Positions 37,469 to 46,656 of a DNA stretch of 64,000 bases are shown piece by piece. Where the stretch lies: positions 620,001 through 684,000 of the forward strand of contig RZWH01000001.1 in NCBI GenBank assembly GCA_004005435.1, given 5' to 3'. Position 1 is the first letter of the stretch; each line of letters opens with the position of its first letter. This DNA is from Rhodobacteraceae bacterium CCMM004 (GTDB lineage: Bacteria > Pseudomonadota > Alphaproteobacteria > Rhodobacterales > Rhodobacteraceae). The notes below the pieces were generated by a model. That model was not told the origin of the DNA. It made no database searches and saw only the letters and a program-made list of their open reading frames with translations. A program made the position numbers and the translations under genes.

Positions 37469-37555
37469 GGGGCCTCCTGGGCGCGGCCGATGGACAGGAT
37501 CGGCGCGAGCCTACCCGCCCGCGCGTCCGGCGCAAAGGGCGTCGCGTGCCGCCCC

Positions 37556-39583
37556 TCAGGCCGCGTCGGCCAGGCCCCGGCCGCGGAGCAGCGCCTCGAC
37601 CCCCGGCATCCGCCCGCGAAACGCGGTGTAGAGCTCTTCGGCCTCGGCCGATCCGCCCGCCGCCAGGACGTGCCGCTCCAGCCGCGCCGCCGTTTCGGGA
37701 TCGAACGGGTCTCCCGCTTCGCGGAAGCCGTCGAAGGCGTCGGCGTCCATCACCTCGGACCACATGTAGCTGTAATAGCCCGAGGAATAGCCGTCCCCGG
37801 CGAAGACGTGGGCGAAGTGCGGGGTGGCGTGGCGCATGACGATGGCGTCGGGCATCCCGATCTCGGCCAGCACCTCGGCCTGCCGCGCCATCGGATCGGC
37901 GGGCGCTGGTCCGTCGTGGAACGCCAGGTCGACCAGCGCCGAGGCCACGTATTCCACCGTCTGGAACCCGGTGTCGTAGGTCGCCGCGGCCAGCAGGCGG
38001 TCGCGCAGGGCCTCGGGCATCGGCGCGCCGGTCTCGGCGTGGGTGGCAAACTCGGCCAGCACTTCGGGCAGGGCCAGCCAGTGTTCGTAGAGCTGGCTGG
38101 GCAGCTCGACGAAGTCGCGGGCGACCGACGTGCCGCTGATCCGCTCGTAGGTCACGTCCGACAAGAGCTGGTGCAGCGCGTGGCCGAACTCGTGAAACAG
38201 CGTGCGCGCGTCGTCGTAGCTCAACAGCGCGGGCTGCCCCGCCTCTGGCTTGGCGAAGTTGCAGACGTTCACGACGATGGGGCGCACCTCGCCCCCCAGC
38301 TTGCGCTGATCGCGGAAGGTCGAGCACCAGGCGCCCGACCGCTTGGCGGCGTGGGCAAAGTAGTCGCCAAGGAACACGCCCATGTGCCGCCCGTCGCGGG
38401 TGATCTCCCACGCGCGGACCTCGGGGGTGTAGCGCGGCACGTCGATCGGCGTGGCCTTGAGTCCGAACAGCCGCCCGGCGATGGCGAAGGCGGCGTCGAT
38501 CATCCGGTCGAGTTGCAGATAGGGCTTGATCTCGTCCTCGCTGAGGTCGTGCAGAACCCGCCGCCGCCGTTCGCTGTAATACCGCCAGTCCCACGGCGCG
38601 AGGTCGTCGTTGACGCCGTCGGCGCGCAGCATCTCCTGCAACGCCGCGGCATCCTCCAGCGCGGCCGCCCGCGCGGGCCGCCAGACCCGCTTCAGCAGAT
38701 CGCGCACCGCATCCGGCGTCCCCGCCATCTCGGTCTCAAGCTTGTAGGCGGCAAAGTTGGCGTAGCCGAGAAGGTGCGCGCGTTCCTCGCGCAGTGCCAG
38801 GATCTCGGCCGCGATGGCGCGGTTGTCGGTGTCGCCCCCGTTCGCGCCGCGGGCCACCCACGCCTCCCACGCGGTCTGGCGCAGGTCGCGGCGGCGCGAA
38901 TCCTGAAGGAACGGCACGATCACCGAACGCGACAGGGTCAGGACGGGACCGTCCTCGCCGCGCTCGTGCCCCGCCTCGCGCAATGCCGCGATCAGCCAGC
39001 CGGGCAACCCCTCCAGATCGGCCTCGGCCAGAGGCAGCTCCCATGTCCGCTCGTCGGCCAGGAGGTTCTGGGTGAATTGCGTGCCGAGGCTGGCCAGCCG
39101 CGCCTTGACCTCGCCCAGCCGGGTCCGCGCGGTCCCCTCCAAGAGCGCGCCCTGCCGGACGAAATCGCGCCGGGTCAGGTACAAAAGCCGCGCCTGCTCC
39201 GCCGTCAGGTCCAGCGCGTCGCGGTCCTGCCACAGCGCCTCGATCCGGGCGAAGAGGTCGGCATTGGTCGCCACCTCGGAGGCATAGTCGGCCAGCATGG
39301 GCGAGAACCGACGGCTGAGCGCCTCGCGCGCGGGCGTCGAGTCGGCGCCCACGAGGTTGTAGAACACCCCCAGCACCCGGCCCAGCGTCGCGTCCGCCGT
39401 CTCCAGCGCCTCGACCGTGTTGGCGAAGGTCGGGGCGGCCGGGTCGGCGGCGATGGCGGCGACGTTCTTGCGCGCCTCGGCCAGAGCGGCGTCGACCGCG
39501 GGTCCAAAGTCGTCGTCCGAGATCGCGTCGAAGGGCGGCAGCCCGAACGGCGTGTTCCAGTGGGCGAGCAGCGGGTTGGTCAT
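37556..39583 (-). CDS. M3-family zinc oligopeptidase (oligopeptidase A/Dcp type)
   Basis: 675 residues, full length. It degrades short peptides in the cytoplasm; no signal peptide is present. The zinc motif HEFGH lies in TLFHEFGHALHQLLSD near residue 460, with the downstream conserved YSSGYYSYMWSEVMDADAF. The ATG at 39583 has GGAGG eight bases upstream, better than the in-frame ATG at 39598. It is the last of three same-strand genes but likely has its own promoter. Confidence 0.93.
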   Translation of the reverse strand: MTNPLLAHWNTPFGLPPFDAISDDDFGPAVDAALAEARKNVAAIAADPAAPTFANTVEALETADATLGRVLGVFYNLVGADSTPAREALSRRFSPMLADYASEVATNADLFARIEALWQDRDALDLTAEQARLLYLTRRDFVRQGALLEGTARTRLGEVKARLASLGTQFTQNLLADERTWELPLAEADLEGLPGWLIAALREAGHERGEDGPVLTLSRSVIVPFLQDSRRRDLRQTAWEAWVARGANGGDTDNRAIAAEILALREERAHLLGYANFAAYKLETEMAGTPDAVRDLLKRVWRPARAAALEDAAALQEMLRADGVNDDLAPWDWRYYSERRRRVLHDLSEDEIKPYLQLDRMIDAAFAIAGRLFGLKATPIDVPRYTPEVRAWEITRDGRHMGVFLGDYFAHAAKRSGAWCSTFRDQRKLGGEVRPIVVNVCNFAKPEAGQPALLSYDDARTLFHEFGHALHQLLSDVTYERISGTSVARDFVELPSQLYEHWLALPEVLAEFATHAETGAPMPEALRDRLLAAATYDTGFQTVEYVASALVDLAFHDGPAPADPMARQAEVLAEIGMPDAIVMRHATPHFAHVFAGDGYSSGYYSYMWSEVMDADAFDGFREAGDPFDPETAARLERHVLAAGGSAEAEELYTAFRGRMPGVEALLRGRGLADAA

Positions 39584-39641
39584 CGGGGGATCCTCCATCG
39601 GTCCCCCGGGATCTAGGCCGCCGCGCGGCGCGGGGCCAGCC

Positions 39642-40073
39642 CTACTCGACCGTGACGGTGATCACCCCGGACGTGATGGGCGGGTCGTGCGGCACATGCC
39701 CGTGGTCGCCCAGGACCAGTTGCATCGTGTGCTGGCCCGGCGGCAGGTCCAGCGTCACCTCGGTCTGGCCACCCCCGAAATGGATGTGGTTGTCGTCGGC
39801 GGGAACCGCCAGCACGAACTCCTCCTCCCCGAACTCCCCCTCGCCGAAGGGCGCGCGGTTCAAGAGCAGGTGGTGGTGGCCGGTGCCGTCCTTTTCGGTG
39901 CCAGCGGGCGCGACGCCCATGCCCGACAGGCCGAAGCGGACGGTGACGGGCGACGACACCGTCTCGCCGTCCTGCGGCGTGACGAAGTAGAGCTCGACCC
40001 CCTCGGGCGCGGGCGTGCCCTGGGCAAAGACCGGCCCGGCGGCCAGAAGTGCGACGGCGATCAGGTGCTTCAT
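39642..40073 (-). CDS. Exported DUF4399 protein
   Basis: 143 residues. Signal peptide (MKHLIAVALLAAGPVFAQ), then one beta-rich domain with histidine-rich motifs (DGTGHHHLLLN, DDNHIHFGGGQTE, HTMQLVLGDHGHVPHDPPI) typical of DUF4399, probably a periplasmic metal-binding or structural module. A GGGAGG ribosome site supports 40073 as the start. Its function is unknown. It sits between the M3 peptidase and an ABC permease with no clear link. Confidence 0.85.
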   Translation of the reverse strand: MKHLIAVALLAAGPVFAQGTPAPEGVELYFVTPQDGETVSSPVTVRFGLSGMGVAPAGTEKDGTGHHHLLLNRAPFGEGEFGEEEFVLAVPADDNHIHFGGGQTEVTLDLPPGQHTMQLVLGDHGHVPHDPPITSGVITVTVE

Positions 40074-40125
40074 GGCGGATCCTCCCTGGTTCCGGCGCCA
40101 GACTACCACGGCCCCGCCCGCGCCC

Positions 40126-40914
40126 CTATCCCGGCCGTCGCCGCATCCGCGCCTCCAATCGCCGCAGCGCCAGGCTGAGCGTCACCGTCAGCAGGAGGTA
40201 GAGCAGGGCGACGACGTTGTAGGTCTCGAAATAGCGGAAGTTGCCGGCGGCGGTCAGCTTGCCCAGTTGCGTGATGTCGAGGACGCCCAGCACGCTGACC
40301 AGGCTGGAATCCTTGATCATCGCGATGAAGTCGTTGCCGAGGGGCGGCAGGATGGTGCGGATCGCCTGCGGCAGCACGATCAGGCGAAAGCGGTGCCAGG
40401 GCTTGAGGCCCAGCGCCTTGGCTGCCTCGATCTGGCCGCCGTCGACGCTGAGCAGCCCCGCCCGGAACACCTCGGCGATGAACGCCGAATAGCCGATGAC
40501 CAGCGCCAGGATCGCCCGCCACAGCAGGCCGAAGTCGCGCACCCGCGCCGGTTCCAGCCCCAGGGGCCCCGTCACCCAGTTCCACGCCGCCACCAGCGCG
40601 GGCGCCAGGACGAAGGCGACATAGAGCAACAGGACCAGGATCGGCACACCGCGGATGATCTCGACATAGAACCGGGCGATCTGCCGCACGACGACCCACC
40701 GCGACAGGGACGCGACGGCCAGGAGCAGGCCCAGGAGGGTCGCCGCCCCGAACGCCACGAAGGTGACGAAGAGGGTGATCCAGGCGCCCCTGAGCAGCGT
40801 CTGCAACACCTGCGCATAGAGATCGTCGGTGACGATCTGCCAGAGGAACCACGCCGCCAGCCCCGCGGCCAGCAGCAGCCACCAGGGAAACTCGTCGTCG
40901 GGGGGCGGGGTCAC
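40126..40914 (-). CDS. Polar amino-acid ABC transporter permease
   Basis: 262 residues of the HisM/GlnP type. After one extra N-terminal helix come the usual helices, with the permease signature EAAKALGLKPWHRFRLIVLP coupling to the ATPase. The matching binding protein is encoded two genes upstream, with an SDR gene between. No ATPase gene follows, so that subunit must be elsewhere. Confidence 0.92.
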   Translation of the reverse strand: MTPPPDDEFPWWLLLAAGLAAWFLWQIVTDDLYAQVLQTLLRGAWITLFVTFVAFGAATLLGLLLAVASLSRWVVVRQIARFYVEIIRGVPILVLLLYVAFVLAPALVAAWNWVTGPLGLEPARVRDFGLLWRAILALVIGYSAFIAEVFRAGLLSVDGGQIEAAKALGLKPWHRFRLIVLPQAIRTILPPLGNDFIAMIKDSSLVSVLGVLDITQLGKLTAAGNFRYFETYNVVALLYLLLTVTLSLALRRLEARMRRRPG

Positions 40915-40959
40915 GGCGACGGCCTCACGGCGCCAAGGGGCGCGGGGTGCACCGGGCGG

Positions 40960-41712
40960 TCACGGGAACCGGATGCCGCCATCGGCATACACCACCTGCC
41001 CCGTCACCGCCTCGACCCGCGACATCTGCACCGCCAGCGCGGCCACATCGTCCAGCGACGCGGTGCGGGCGAGCGCCGCCTGCGCCCGCCAGCCCGCGAC
41101 GTAGTCGGGCGAGGCACCGGCGCTGAGGCCCGTGCCCTCCATCAGGCCGGGCGCGATGCAGTTCACCTTGACCTCGGGCGCCAGCGCCGCGGCCAGGAAC
41201 CGGGTCAGCGGCACCACGGCGGCCTTGCTCACCGAAAAGGCATAGGCGCTGTTGGCGGGCGTCGTGCCGGCGACCGACCCGATGGTCACGATATGCCCTT
41301 GGGTGCGGCGCAGGTGCGGCGCTGCGGCGCGCGCCACGAGGTAGGGGCCGCGCAGGTTCGCGGCCATCAGCCCGTCCCACACCTCGGCGTTCAGCGCCTC
41401 CAGGTCGCCGGGCGGGCCGCCGCCCGCGACGGCGGCGTTCAGCACCAGGATGTCGAGCCCACCGAGCGCCGCCACCGCCTGGTCCACGGCGCCCGGCACG
41501 GCATCGGGATCGCTCTGATCCAGATGCACCGCCACGGCGCGGCGGCCCTCGGCCCGCACCGCATCGGCCGTCCCGTCGGCCCGGTCCTTCCCCTGACGCC
41601 ATGTCAGCGCGACGTCCGCGCCTTCCCGCGCCAGGGCGGCCGCGATGCGGCGCCCCAGCGTGCCGCTGCCCCCGGTCACGAGGGCACGCCGGCCGTCGAG
41701 GGGGCGCGTCAC
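40960..41712 (-). CDS. SDR-family oxidoreductase-like protein with altered active site
   Basis: 250 residues of SDR fold, similar in length and layout to FabG. The cofactor loop is TGGSGTLG rather than TGxxxGxG, and NNAG is NAA. At the catalytic YxxxK position the sequence is F159-S-V-S-K163, with a tyrosine only at 157, although Ser146 is kept. It may be inactive, or use Tyr157. It starts four bases after the stop of the amino-acid binding protein and precedes the permease, so it is inside a transport operon. Confidence 0.82.
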   Translation of the reverse strand: MTRPLDGRRALVTGGSGTLGRRIAAALAREGADVALTWRQGKDRADGTADAVRAEGRRAVAVHLDQSDPDAVPGAVDQAVAALGGLDILVLNAAVAGGGPPGDLEALNAEVWDGLMAANLRGPYLVARAAAPHLRRTQGHIVTIGSVAGTTPANSAYAFSVSKAAVVPLTRFLAAALAPEVKVNCIAPGLMEGTGLSAGASPDYVAGWRAQAALARTASLDDVAALAVQMSRVEAVTGQVVYADGGIRFP

Positions 41713-41716
41713 GCCC

Positions 41717-42505
41717 TCAGCCGCCCACCTTGAAGTCCAAAAACCACGTCTTGTTCAGGGCGTCGATGGTGCCGTCGGCCTTCATGTCGGCGATGGCGGC
41801 GTTGATCGGTTCGACCAGGTCGGACCCCTTGGGAAAGATGAAGCCGAAGTCCTCGGTCCCCAGCTTTTCGCCCACGATCTTGAGCCCGCCCTCGCTGGCC
41901 GCGACATAGCCTTCGCCCGCGGTCCCGTCGGTCAGCACCAGATCCACGTCGCCGGTGCGCAGCGCCTGCACCCCGGCGCCGAAGGTCTCGAACAGCACGA
42001 TGCGCGGGTTCTGCTCGTTGCCGTCCAGCATGTCGTAGACGGCGACGTAGAAGGGCGTCGTGCCCGGCTGGGCGGCGATCAGCAGGTCATCGTCGGCGGC
42101 GAAGGCCTCGGCCGAATCGAACCGCGCCTCGTCGCTCCGCACCAGCATCACCATTTCCGAGCGCATGTAGGGGTCGGAGAAGTCCACCACCTCGGCGCGG
42201 TCCTCGCGGATGGTGATGCCGGTCATGCCCATGTCGTACTGGCCCTGCCCCACGGCGGCGATCATCGCGTCCCACGAGATGTTCTCGTACTCGACGGTCA
42301 TGTTCAGACGCTCGGCGATCTCGGCCATGGCGTCGTATTCCCAGCCCACGGCCTCGCCCGTCGCAGGATCGACGAACTGCAACGGCGGATAGGCGTTCTC
42401 GGTCACGACGACGACGGTGCGGCCGTCGAGGTCGGGCAGGTGGCTGTCGGCGAGCGCCGGGCCGGTCAGGGCCAGGGCGGCCAGGGCGGCGGTGAGGATG
42501 CGCAT
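41717..42505 (-). CDS. Polar amino-acid ABC transporter substrate-binding protein
   Basis: 262 residues with a signal peptide ([19 protein letters not shown]). SBP family 3 motifs: [40 protein letters not shown] and [15 protein letters not shown]. It captures an amino acid in the periplasm for the permease encoded two genes downstream. It is the first gene of the binding-protein/SDR/permease unit. Confidence 0.93.
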   Translation of the reverse strand: MRILTAALAALALTGPALADSHLPDLDGRTVVVVTENAYPPLQFVDPATGEAVGWEYDAMAEIAERLNMTVEYENISWDAMIAAVGQGQYDMGMTGITIREDRAEVVDFSDPYMRSEMVMLVRSDEARFDSAEAFAADDDLLIAAQPGTTPFYVAVYDMLDGNEQNPRIVLFETFGAGVQALRTGDVDLVLTDGTAGEGYVAASEGGLKIVGEKLGTEDFGFIFPKGSDLVEPINAAIADMKADGTIDALNKTWFLDFKVGG

Positions 42506-42589
42506 GGGGGCTTGCTCCTGTTGATGTCCGGAGCCGAGCGTAGGAAGCGCCGCGCGCCCTGTCTATGGGCGAGCCCATACGGCGCAGGG

Positions 42590-43684
42590 TCAGCCGGAGG
42601 CGCTGCCTGCTGCCTGGGCATCGCCGCACACGGGGCAGTCCGGGTCGGGGCGGATCGCCATGGTCCGATGCTCGCCCCAGAGCGCGTCGTGGACGTGGAG
42701 CCGGCCGCGCAGGCCCTGCCCGATGCCCACCAGCTCCTTCACCGCCTCAACCGCCATCATCGCGCCGACGACGCCCGGCAGCGGCCCCAGCACGCCGCCC
42801 TCGGCGCAGGACGGCGCCAGCCCGACGGCGGCCGGTTTCGGGAACAGGCAGCGGTAGCAGGGGGTGCCGTCCCAGGGGGCGAAGGTGGTGATCTGCCCCT
42901 CCCACTGGCTGAGCGCGCCCGAGATCAGCGGCACCCGCGCGGCCGCACAGGCGGCGTTGACCACATAACGGGTGGCGGCGTCGTCGCAGCCGTCGAGCAC
43001 CAGGTCGTAATCGCCCACCAGGTCGCGGGCGATGTCCTCGGTCAGGCGGCGGTGATAGGGGCGCACGTGGACGTAGGGGTTCAGGGCGCGGATGGCCTGT
43101 TCGGCGGAAAAGACCTTGGGCATCCCGATGCGGGCGTCGGCATGGATCACTTGGCGTTGCAGGTTGGTGGCGTCCACGGCGTCGTCGTCGATCACCCCCA
43201 GCGTGCCGATCCCCGCCCCCGCGAGATAGAGCAGGGCCGGCGAACCGAGGCCCCCCGCCCCCACCACCAGGACCGCCGCCTGCTTGAGCCGCTTCTGGCC
43301 CGGCCCGCCGATCTCGCGCAGGACGATGTGCCGGGCATAGCGCTCCACCTCGCCCGGCGCATAGGCGGGGCCCGCGGTCCCGGGCGGGGCGGTGCCCGGC
43401 GCGGGGGCGGCCGCCGGGCGGTTCTCTGGCCGGACGCTGGTGCGCACCCGGCCCAGCACTCGCTTGTAGCCCCAGACCAGCGCGGCCAGCCCGCCCAGGA
43501 CCAGCCATTCCCCCGCCGAGCCGCCCGTCATCGCGCGCAGCGGATGGTTCGGCGGCAGCGCCACATTCACGGCCAACACCGCCAGATAGAGGAGCGCGAT
43601 GGCGGTCCAGCGCGCCTGGGTGTCGACCCCGCGCCAGCGGCCGAGATACCACAGCGCGACGGCCAGGACGATGACCAGCGCCAT
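42590..43684 (-). CDS. Membrane-tethered HesA/MoeB/ThiF-family adenylyltransferase
   Basis: 364 residues. Two or three N-terminal hydrophobic segments (about residues 1-75) and a proline/alanine linker precede an E1-like domain from residue 110: ATP site VLVVGAGGLGSPALLYLAGA, then GVIDDDAVDATNLQRQ and two zinc pairs (CYRC, CPVC). It should adenylate a ThiS/MoaD-type sulfur carrier. The last zinc pair lies near the C-terminus and no rhodanese domain follows. It is cotranscribed with dut and coaBC (one-base overlap). Confidence 0.9.
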   Translation of the reverse strand: MALVIVLAVALWYLGRWRGVDTQARWTAIALLYLAVLAVNVALPPNHPLRAMTGGSAGEWLVLGGLAALVWGYKRVLGRVRTSVRPENRPAAAPAPGTAPPGTAGPAYAPGEVERYARHIVLREIGGPGQKRLKQAAVLVVGAGGLGSPALLYLAGAGIGTLGVIDDDAVDATNLQRQVIHADARIGMPKVFSAEQAIRALNPYVHVRPYHRRLTEDIARDLVGDYDLVLDGCDDAATRYVVNAACAAARVPLISGALSQWEGQITTFAPWDGTPCYRCLFPKPAAVGLAPSCAEGGVLGPLPGVVGAMMAVEAVKELVGIGQGLRGRLHVHDALWGEHRTMAIRPDPDCPVCGDAQAAGSASG

Positions 43685-44148
43685 CAGTCCCGCCCGGTGG
43701 AGCCGAAGCCGCCGGTGCCGCGGGCGGTGGCGCCGACCGTGTCCGCCGCAGCGAAGGTCGCGCGGGTGACCGGCGCCAGCACCAGTTGCGCGATGCGGGT
43801 GCCGTGGCGGACGACGACGGGCGCGGCGCCCAGGTTCACCAGCAGCACCATCACCTCGGCGCGATAGTCGCTGTCGATGGTGCCGGGCGCATTCAGCACG
43901 GTCAGCCCCTCGGACCAGGCCAGGCCGGACCGCGGGCGCACCTGCCCCTCGTGGCCCTCGGGCAGCTCCAGGATCAGGCCCGTGGGCACGCGGACACGGC
44001 CGCCGGGCGGCACCGTCACGCCACCCCGCGCGCCCTCGGGAAAGTTGGCGTAGAGGTCCGCCCCCGCCGCGCCGGCCGTCTTGTAGACCGGCAGGGGCAC
44101 GTCCGGGTCGGCGTCGGGCGTGCGCAGGACGCGGACGGTGAGGCTCAT
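43684..44148 (-). CDS. dut: dUTP diphosphatase
   Basis: 154 residues, the trimeric all-beta dUTPase. It hydrolyses dUTP to dUMP. Motifs in order: AGADLYAN, RPRSGLAWSEG, NAPGTIDSDYRAEV, RIAQLVLAPV and a C-terminal RGTGGFGSTGRD arm. It overlaps the coaBC stop (ATGA) and the following adenylyltransferase start. Confidence 0.97.
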   Translation of the reverse strand: MSLTVRVLRTPDADPDVPLPVYKTAGAAGADLYANFPEGARGGVTVPPGGRVRVPTGLILELPEGHEGQVRPRSGLAWSEGLTVLNAPGTIDSDYRAEVMVLLVNLGAAPVVVRHGTRIAQLVLAPVTRATFAAADTVGATARGTGGFGSTGRD

Positions 44149-45338
44149 CCCAGCGCCTCGGCGATGCGGGCGGCCAGCCGCGCCGCCACCTCGGCCTTGG
44201 ACGCGCGCGGCCAGTCCTCGGCCCCGTCCGCGGTGATCAGCGTCACCGCGTTCTCGGCCCCGCCCATGATGCCAGTGCCGGGCGAGACGTCGTTGGCGAC
44301 GATCCAGTCGCAGCCCTTGCGCGCCCGCTTGGCCGTGGCGTGGGCCACGACGGTCTCGGTCTCGGCGGCAAAGCCCACCACCAGCCGCGGCCGCCCCTCG
44401 GTCCGCTGCGCCACGGTGGCCAGGATGTCGGGGTTTTCGGCCAGCTCCAGCCGCGGCAGGCCGCCCGCGCCCTTCTTGATCTTCTGCGCCGACGCGCCGG
44501 CGACCCGCCAGTCGGCGACCGCAGCGGCAAAGACGGCGGCGTCGGCGGGCAGGGCGCCCTCGACCGCGGCCAGCATCTCGGCGGCGCTTTCGACGGCGAC
44601 CACGTCCACCCCCTGCGGCGGCGGCACGCTGGCCGGACCGGTGACGAAGGTGACGCGCGCGCCCAGGTCGGCCAGCGCCCGGGCCAGCGCCGTGCCCTGC
44701 GCCCCCGACGAGCGGTTGGCGATGTAGCGCACCGGGTCGATGGGCTCGTGCGTGGGCCCCGACGTCACCAGAACGTGCCGCCCGGCCAGCGGCCCGCCGT
44801 CCAGCGCGGCGTCGATGGCGGCCACGATCTCCAGCGGTTCGGCCATGCGGCCCGGCCCGAACTCGCCGCAGGCCATGTCGCCCGCGTTGGGGCCGACGGC
44901 CAGCACCCCGTCGCCGGTCAGCGTGGCGAGGTTGCGGCGGGTGGCGGGATGCTCCCACATGCGCACGTTCATGGCGGGCGCGATCAGCACCCGCTTGTCC
45001 GTGGCCATCAGCAGGGTCGAAGCAAGGTCGTCGGCGTGCCCCCCCGCCATCTTGGCCATCAGGTCGGCGGTGCAGGGGGCGACCACCACCAGGTCGGCGG
45101 CGCGGGAGAGCTGGATATGCCCCATCTCGGCCTCGTCGGTGAGATCCCAGAGGTCGGAGAACACCTTGCGCCCGGCCAGAGCCGACACCGACAGGGGCGT
45201 GACGAACTCGCCCCCTGCCCGGGTCAGGACCGGCGTGACCTCGGCCCCGCGCTCGCGCAGGCGGCGGATCAGGTCCAGCGCCTTGTAGGCGGCGATCCCG
45301 CCGCCGACGATCAGGAGGATGTGCTTGCCGCTGAGCAT
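44145..45338 (-). CDS. coaBC: Bifunctional phosphopantothenoylcysteine decarboxylase/synthetase
   Basis: 397 residues. It makes 4'-phosphopantetheine from phosphopantothenate and cysteine in CoA synthesis. The N-terminal CoaC flavoprotein domain has GGGIAAYKALDLIRRL, MGHIQLSRAADLVVVAPC, PAMNVRMWEHPATRRN and ACGEFGPGRM. The C-terminal CoaB domain has VTSGPTHEPIDPVRYIAN and the KIKK loop. It is the first gene of coaBC-dut-thiF, an arrangement that pairs CoaBC with Dut as in many bacteria. Confidence 0.97.
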   Translation of the reverse strand: MLSGKHILLIVGGGIAAYKALDLIRRLRERGAEVTPVLTRAGGEFVTPLSVSALAGRKVFSDLWDLTDEAEMGHIQLSRAADLVVVAPCTADLMAKMAGGHADDLASTLLMATDKRVLIAPAMNVRMWEHPATRRNLATLTGDGVLAVGPNAGDMACGEFGPGRMAEPLEIVAAIDAALDGGPLAGRHVLVTSGPTHEPIDPVRYIANRSSGAQGTALARALADLGARVTFVTGPASVPPPQGVDVVAVESAAEMLAAVEGALPADAAVFAAAVADWRVAGASAQKIKKGAGGLPRLELAENPDILATVAQRTEGRPRLVVGFAAETETVVAHATAKRARKGCDWIVANDVSPGTGIMGGAENAVTLITADGAEDWPRASKAEVAARLAARIAEALG

Positions 45339-45398
45339 CTGCTAGCCTCGGTCCCGCGCCCCGTCCCGCCTACCTAGCCCCGACCCGGCCTCCGCACA

Positions 45399-45845
45399 AT
45401 GCAACCCCGTCGCATCGTTCGCTCCACATGGCTGCCCGCCCCGCCCGAGCGGGTGTGGTCCCTGCTGGAGCGGCCCCAGACACTGGCCTATGTCAGCGCA
45501 CCGTTGATGCGGTTCGAGCCGGTGGGCGGCCCGTGGCCCGAGACGTGGCACGAGGGGACATGGCGGGTGCGGGTGCGCGGCCTCGGCGGCGTGCCGATGG
45601 GGTGGCAGGAGATCCGCATATCGTTTCCCCCCGCCGACCCGCCGGTGCGGCGGGTGCGCGACAACGGACGCGGGGCGCTGGCGCGGCGCTGGGACCACGT
45701 GATCGAGGTGGCGCCCGAGGGCGACGGGACCCGTTACACCGATACCGTCGAGGTCGAGGCGGGGCTGCTGACCCCCGCCGTCGCCGCCTTCGCCGGGGTG
45801 TTCTACGCCCACCGGCAGAGGCGGTGGCACACGCTGATCGGCTGA
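45399..45845 (+). CDS. SRPBCC-family ligand-binding protein
   Basis: 148 residues. The start RIVRSTWLPAPPERVWSLLE and the later RWDHVIEVAPEGDGTRYTDT fit a polyketide-cyclase/SRPBCC fold. It is soluble, with no signal. It is a single gene, divergent from coaBC and convergent with chaN. The ligand is unknown. It differs in sequence from the other SRPBCC protein in this window. Confidence 0.78.
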   Translation: MQPRRIVRSTWLPAPPERVWSLLERPQTLAYVSAPLMRFEPVGGPWPETWHEGTWRVRVRGLGGVPMGWQEIRISFPPADPPVRRVRDNGRGALARRWDHVIEVAPEGDGTRYTDTVEVEAGLLTPAVAAFAGVFYAHRQRRWHTLIG

Positions 45846-45849
45846 GCCC

Positions 45850-46656
45850 TCAGCGGAACACGTCGCAGGGATCGCCCCGCGGCGGTGCGGGCGACAAGGT
45901 CCAGACGTCGAAGGGGGCGCCCTCCTCCGGCGGCGCCTCGAACTGGCCCACCGACAGCACGGTCAGGTCGGACGCGGCGCGCGCCAGCTTGGCCGGGATG
46001 CCCCAGTCGCGGCGGGCATGGCCGTTGCCGGTGATGACGGCGACCGGGCCGCCGGTTTCTGCCATGGCGGCGATGACCGCGCGGGCCAGAGCGGCGTCGC
46101 GCAGGCGCTGCGCCTCGACCATCCCCGGCAACAGGTCATCGGGCAGGGCGTCGCAATGGGCCGCGGCCTGACCGGCGATGCGGGTGTCGGCCTCTTCCTC
46201 CGGCAGGTCCTCGTCCAGACCGAAGAGCGGCGCCGAATCGCCCATGACCGCCGCCGCGCCCTCGCGCACCGCGCGCCGTGCGTCCTCTTGCGGGACGCCG
46301 CCGCCGAAGATCGCCACCCCCGGAACGGCGGTGAAGATCGGCGCATACATGGCGAAGTCGGGCCAGCCCCGCGCCTCCCACTCCAGCAGCGCGCCAAGCT
46401 GCGCCGGGGGCCGGTCGGCAGCCCCCTGCGCCACCAGCGCCAGGTCCGGCGTCAGCATCTCGAAGACCAGCGCGGCGGGGCGCATCTGCGCCACCCACAG
46501 CGCCTGATTGGCGTGATGAGCGGGATTGTCGTGCAACTCGCCCAGCAGAACGACATCTGCGCCGGAGAGGTCCACCGCCTCCGGCGCCCGCTCTTCAGCC
46601 CCCGCGACACCGGCGATCCAGACCGCCGCCAACAGGGCGGCGCCTGCCCGCCTCAC
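45850..46656 (-). CDS. ChaN-family exported protein
   Basis: 268 residues with a signal peptide (RRAGAALLAAVWIAGVAGA) and the ChaN core: VVLLGELHDNPAHHANQALW, PAALVFEMLTPD and AVITGNGHARRDWGIP. ChaN-type proteins have been linked to heme binding or iron uptake. There is no lipobox cysteine, so it is probably soluble in the periplasm. The GTG start overlaps the rpoH2 stop (GTGA), which couples its translation to the sigma factor. This places it in the RpoE/RpoH2 oxidative-stress response. Confidence 0.88.
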   Translation of the reverse strand: MRRAGAALLAAVWIAGVAGAEERAPEAVDLSGADVVLLGELHDNPAHHANQALWVAQMRPAALVFEMLTPDLALVAQGAADRPPAQLGALLEWEARGWPDFAMYAPIFTAVPGVAIFGGGVPQEDARRAVREGAAAVMGDSAPLFGLDEDLPEEEADTRIAGQAAAHCDALPDDLLPGMVEAQRLRDAALARAVIAAMAETGGPVAVITGNGHARRDWGIPAKLARAASDLTVLSVGQFEAPPEEGAPFDVWTLSPAPPRGDPCDVFR

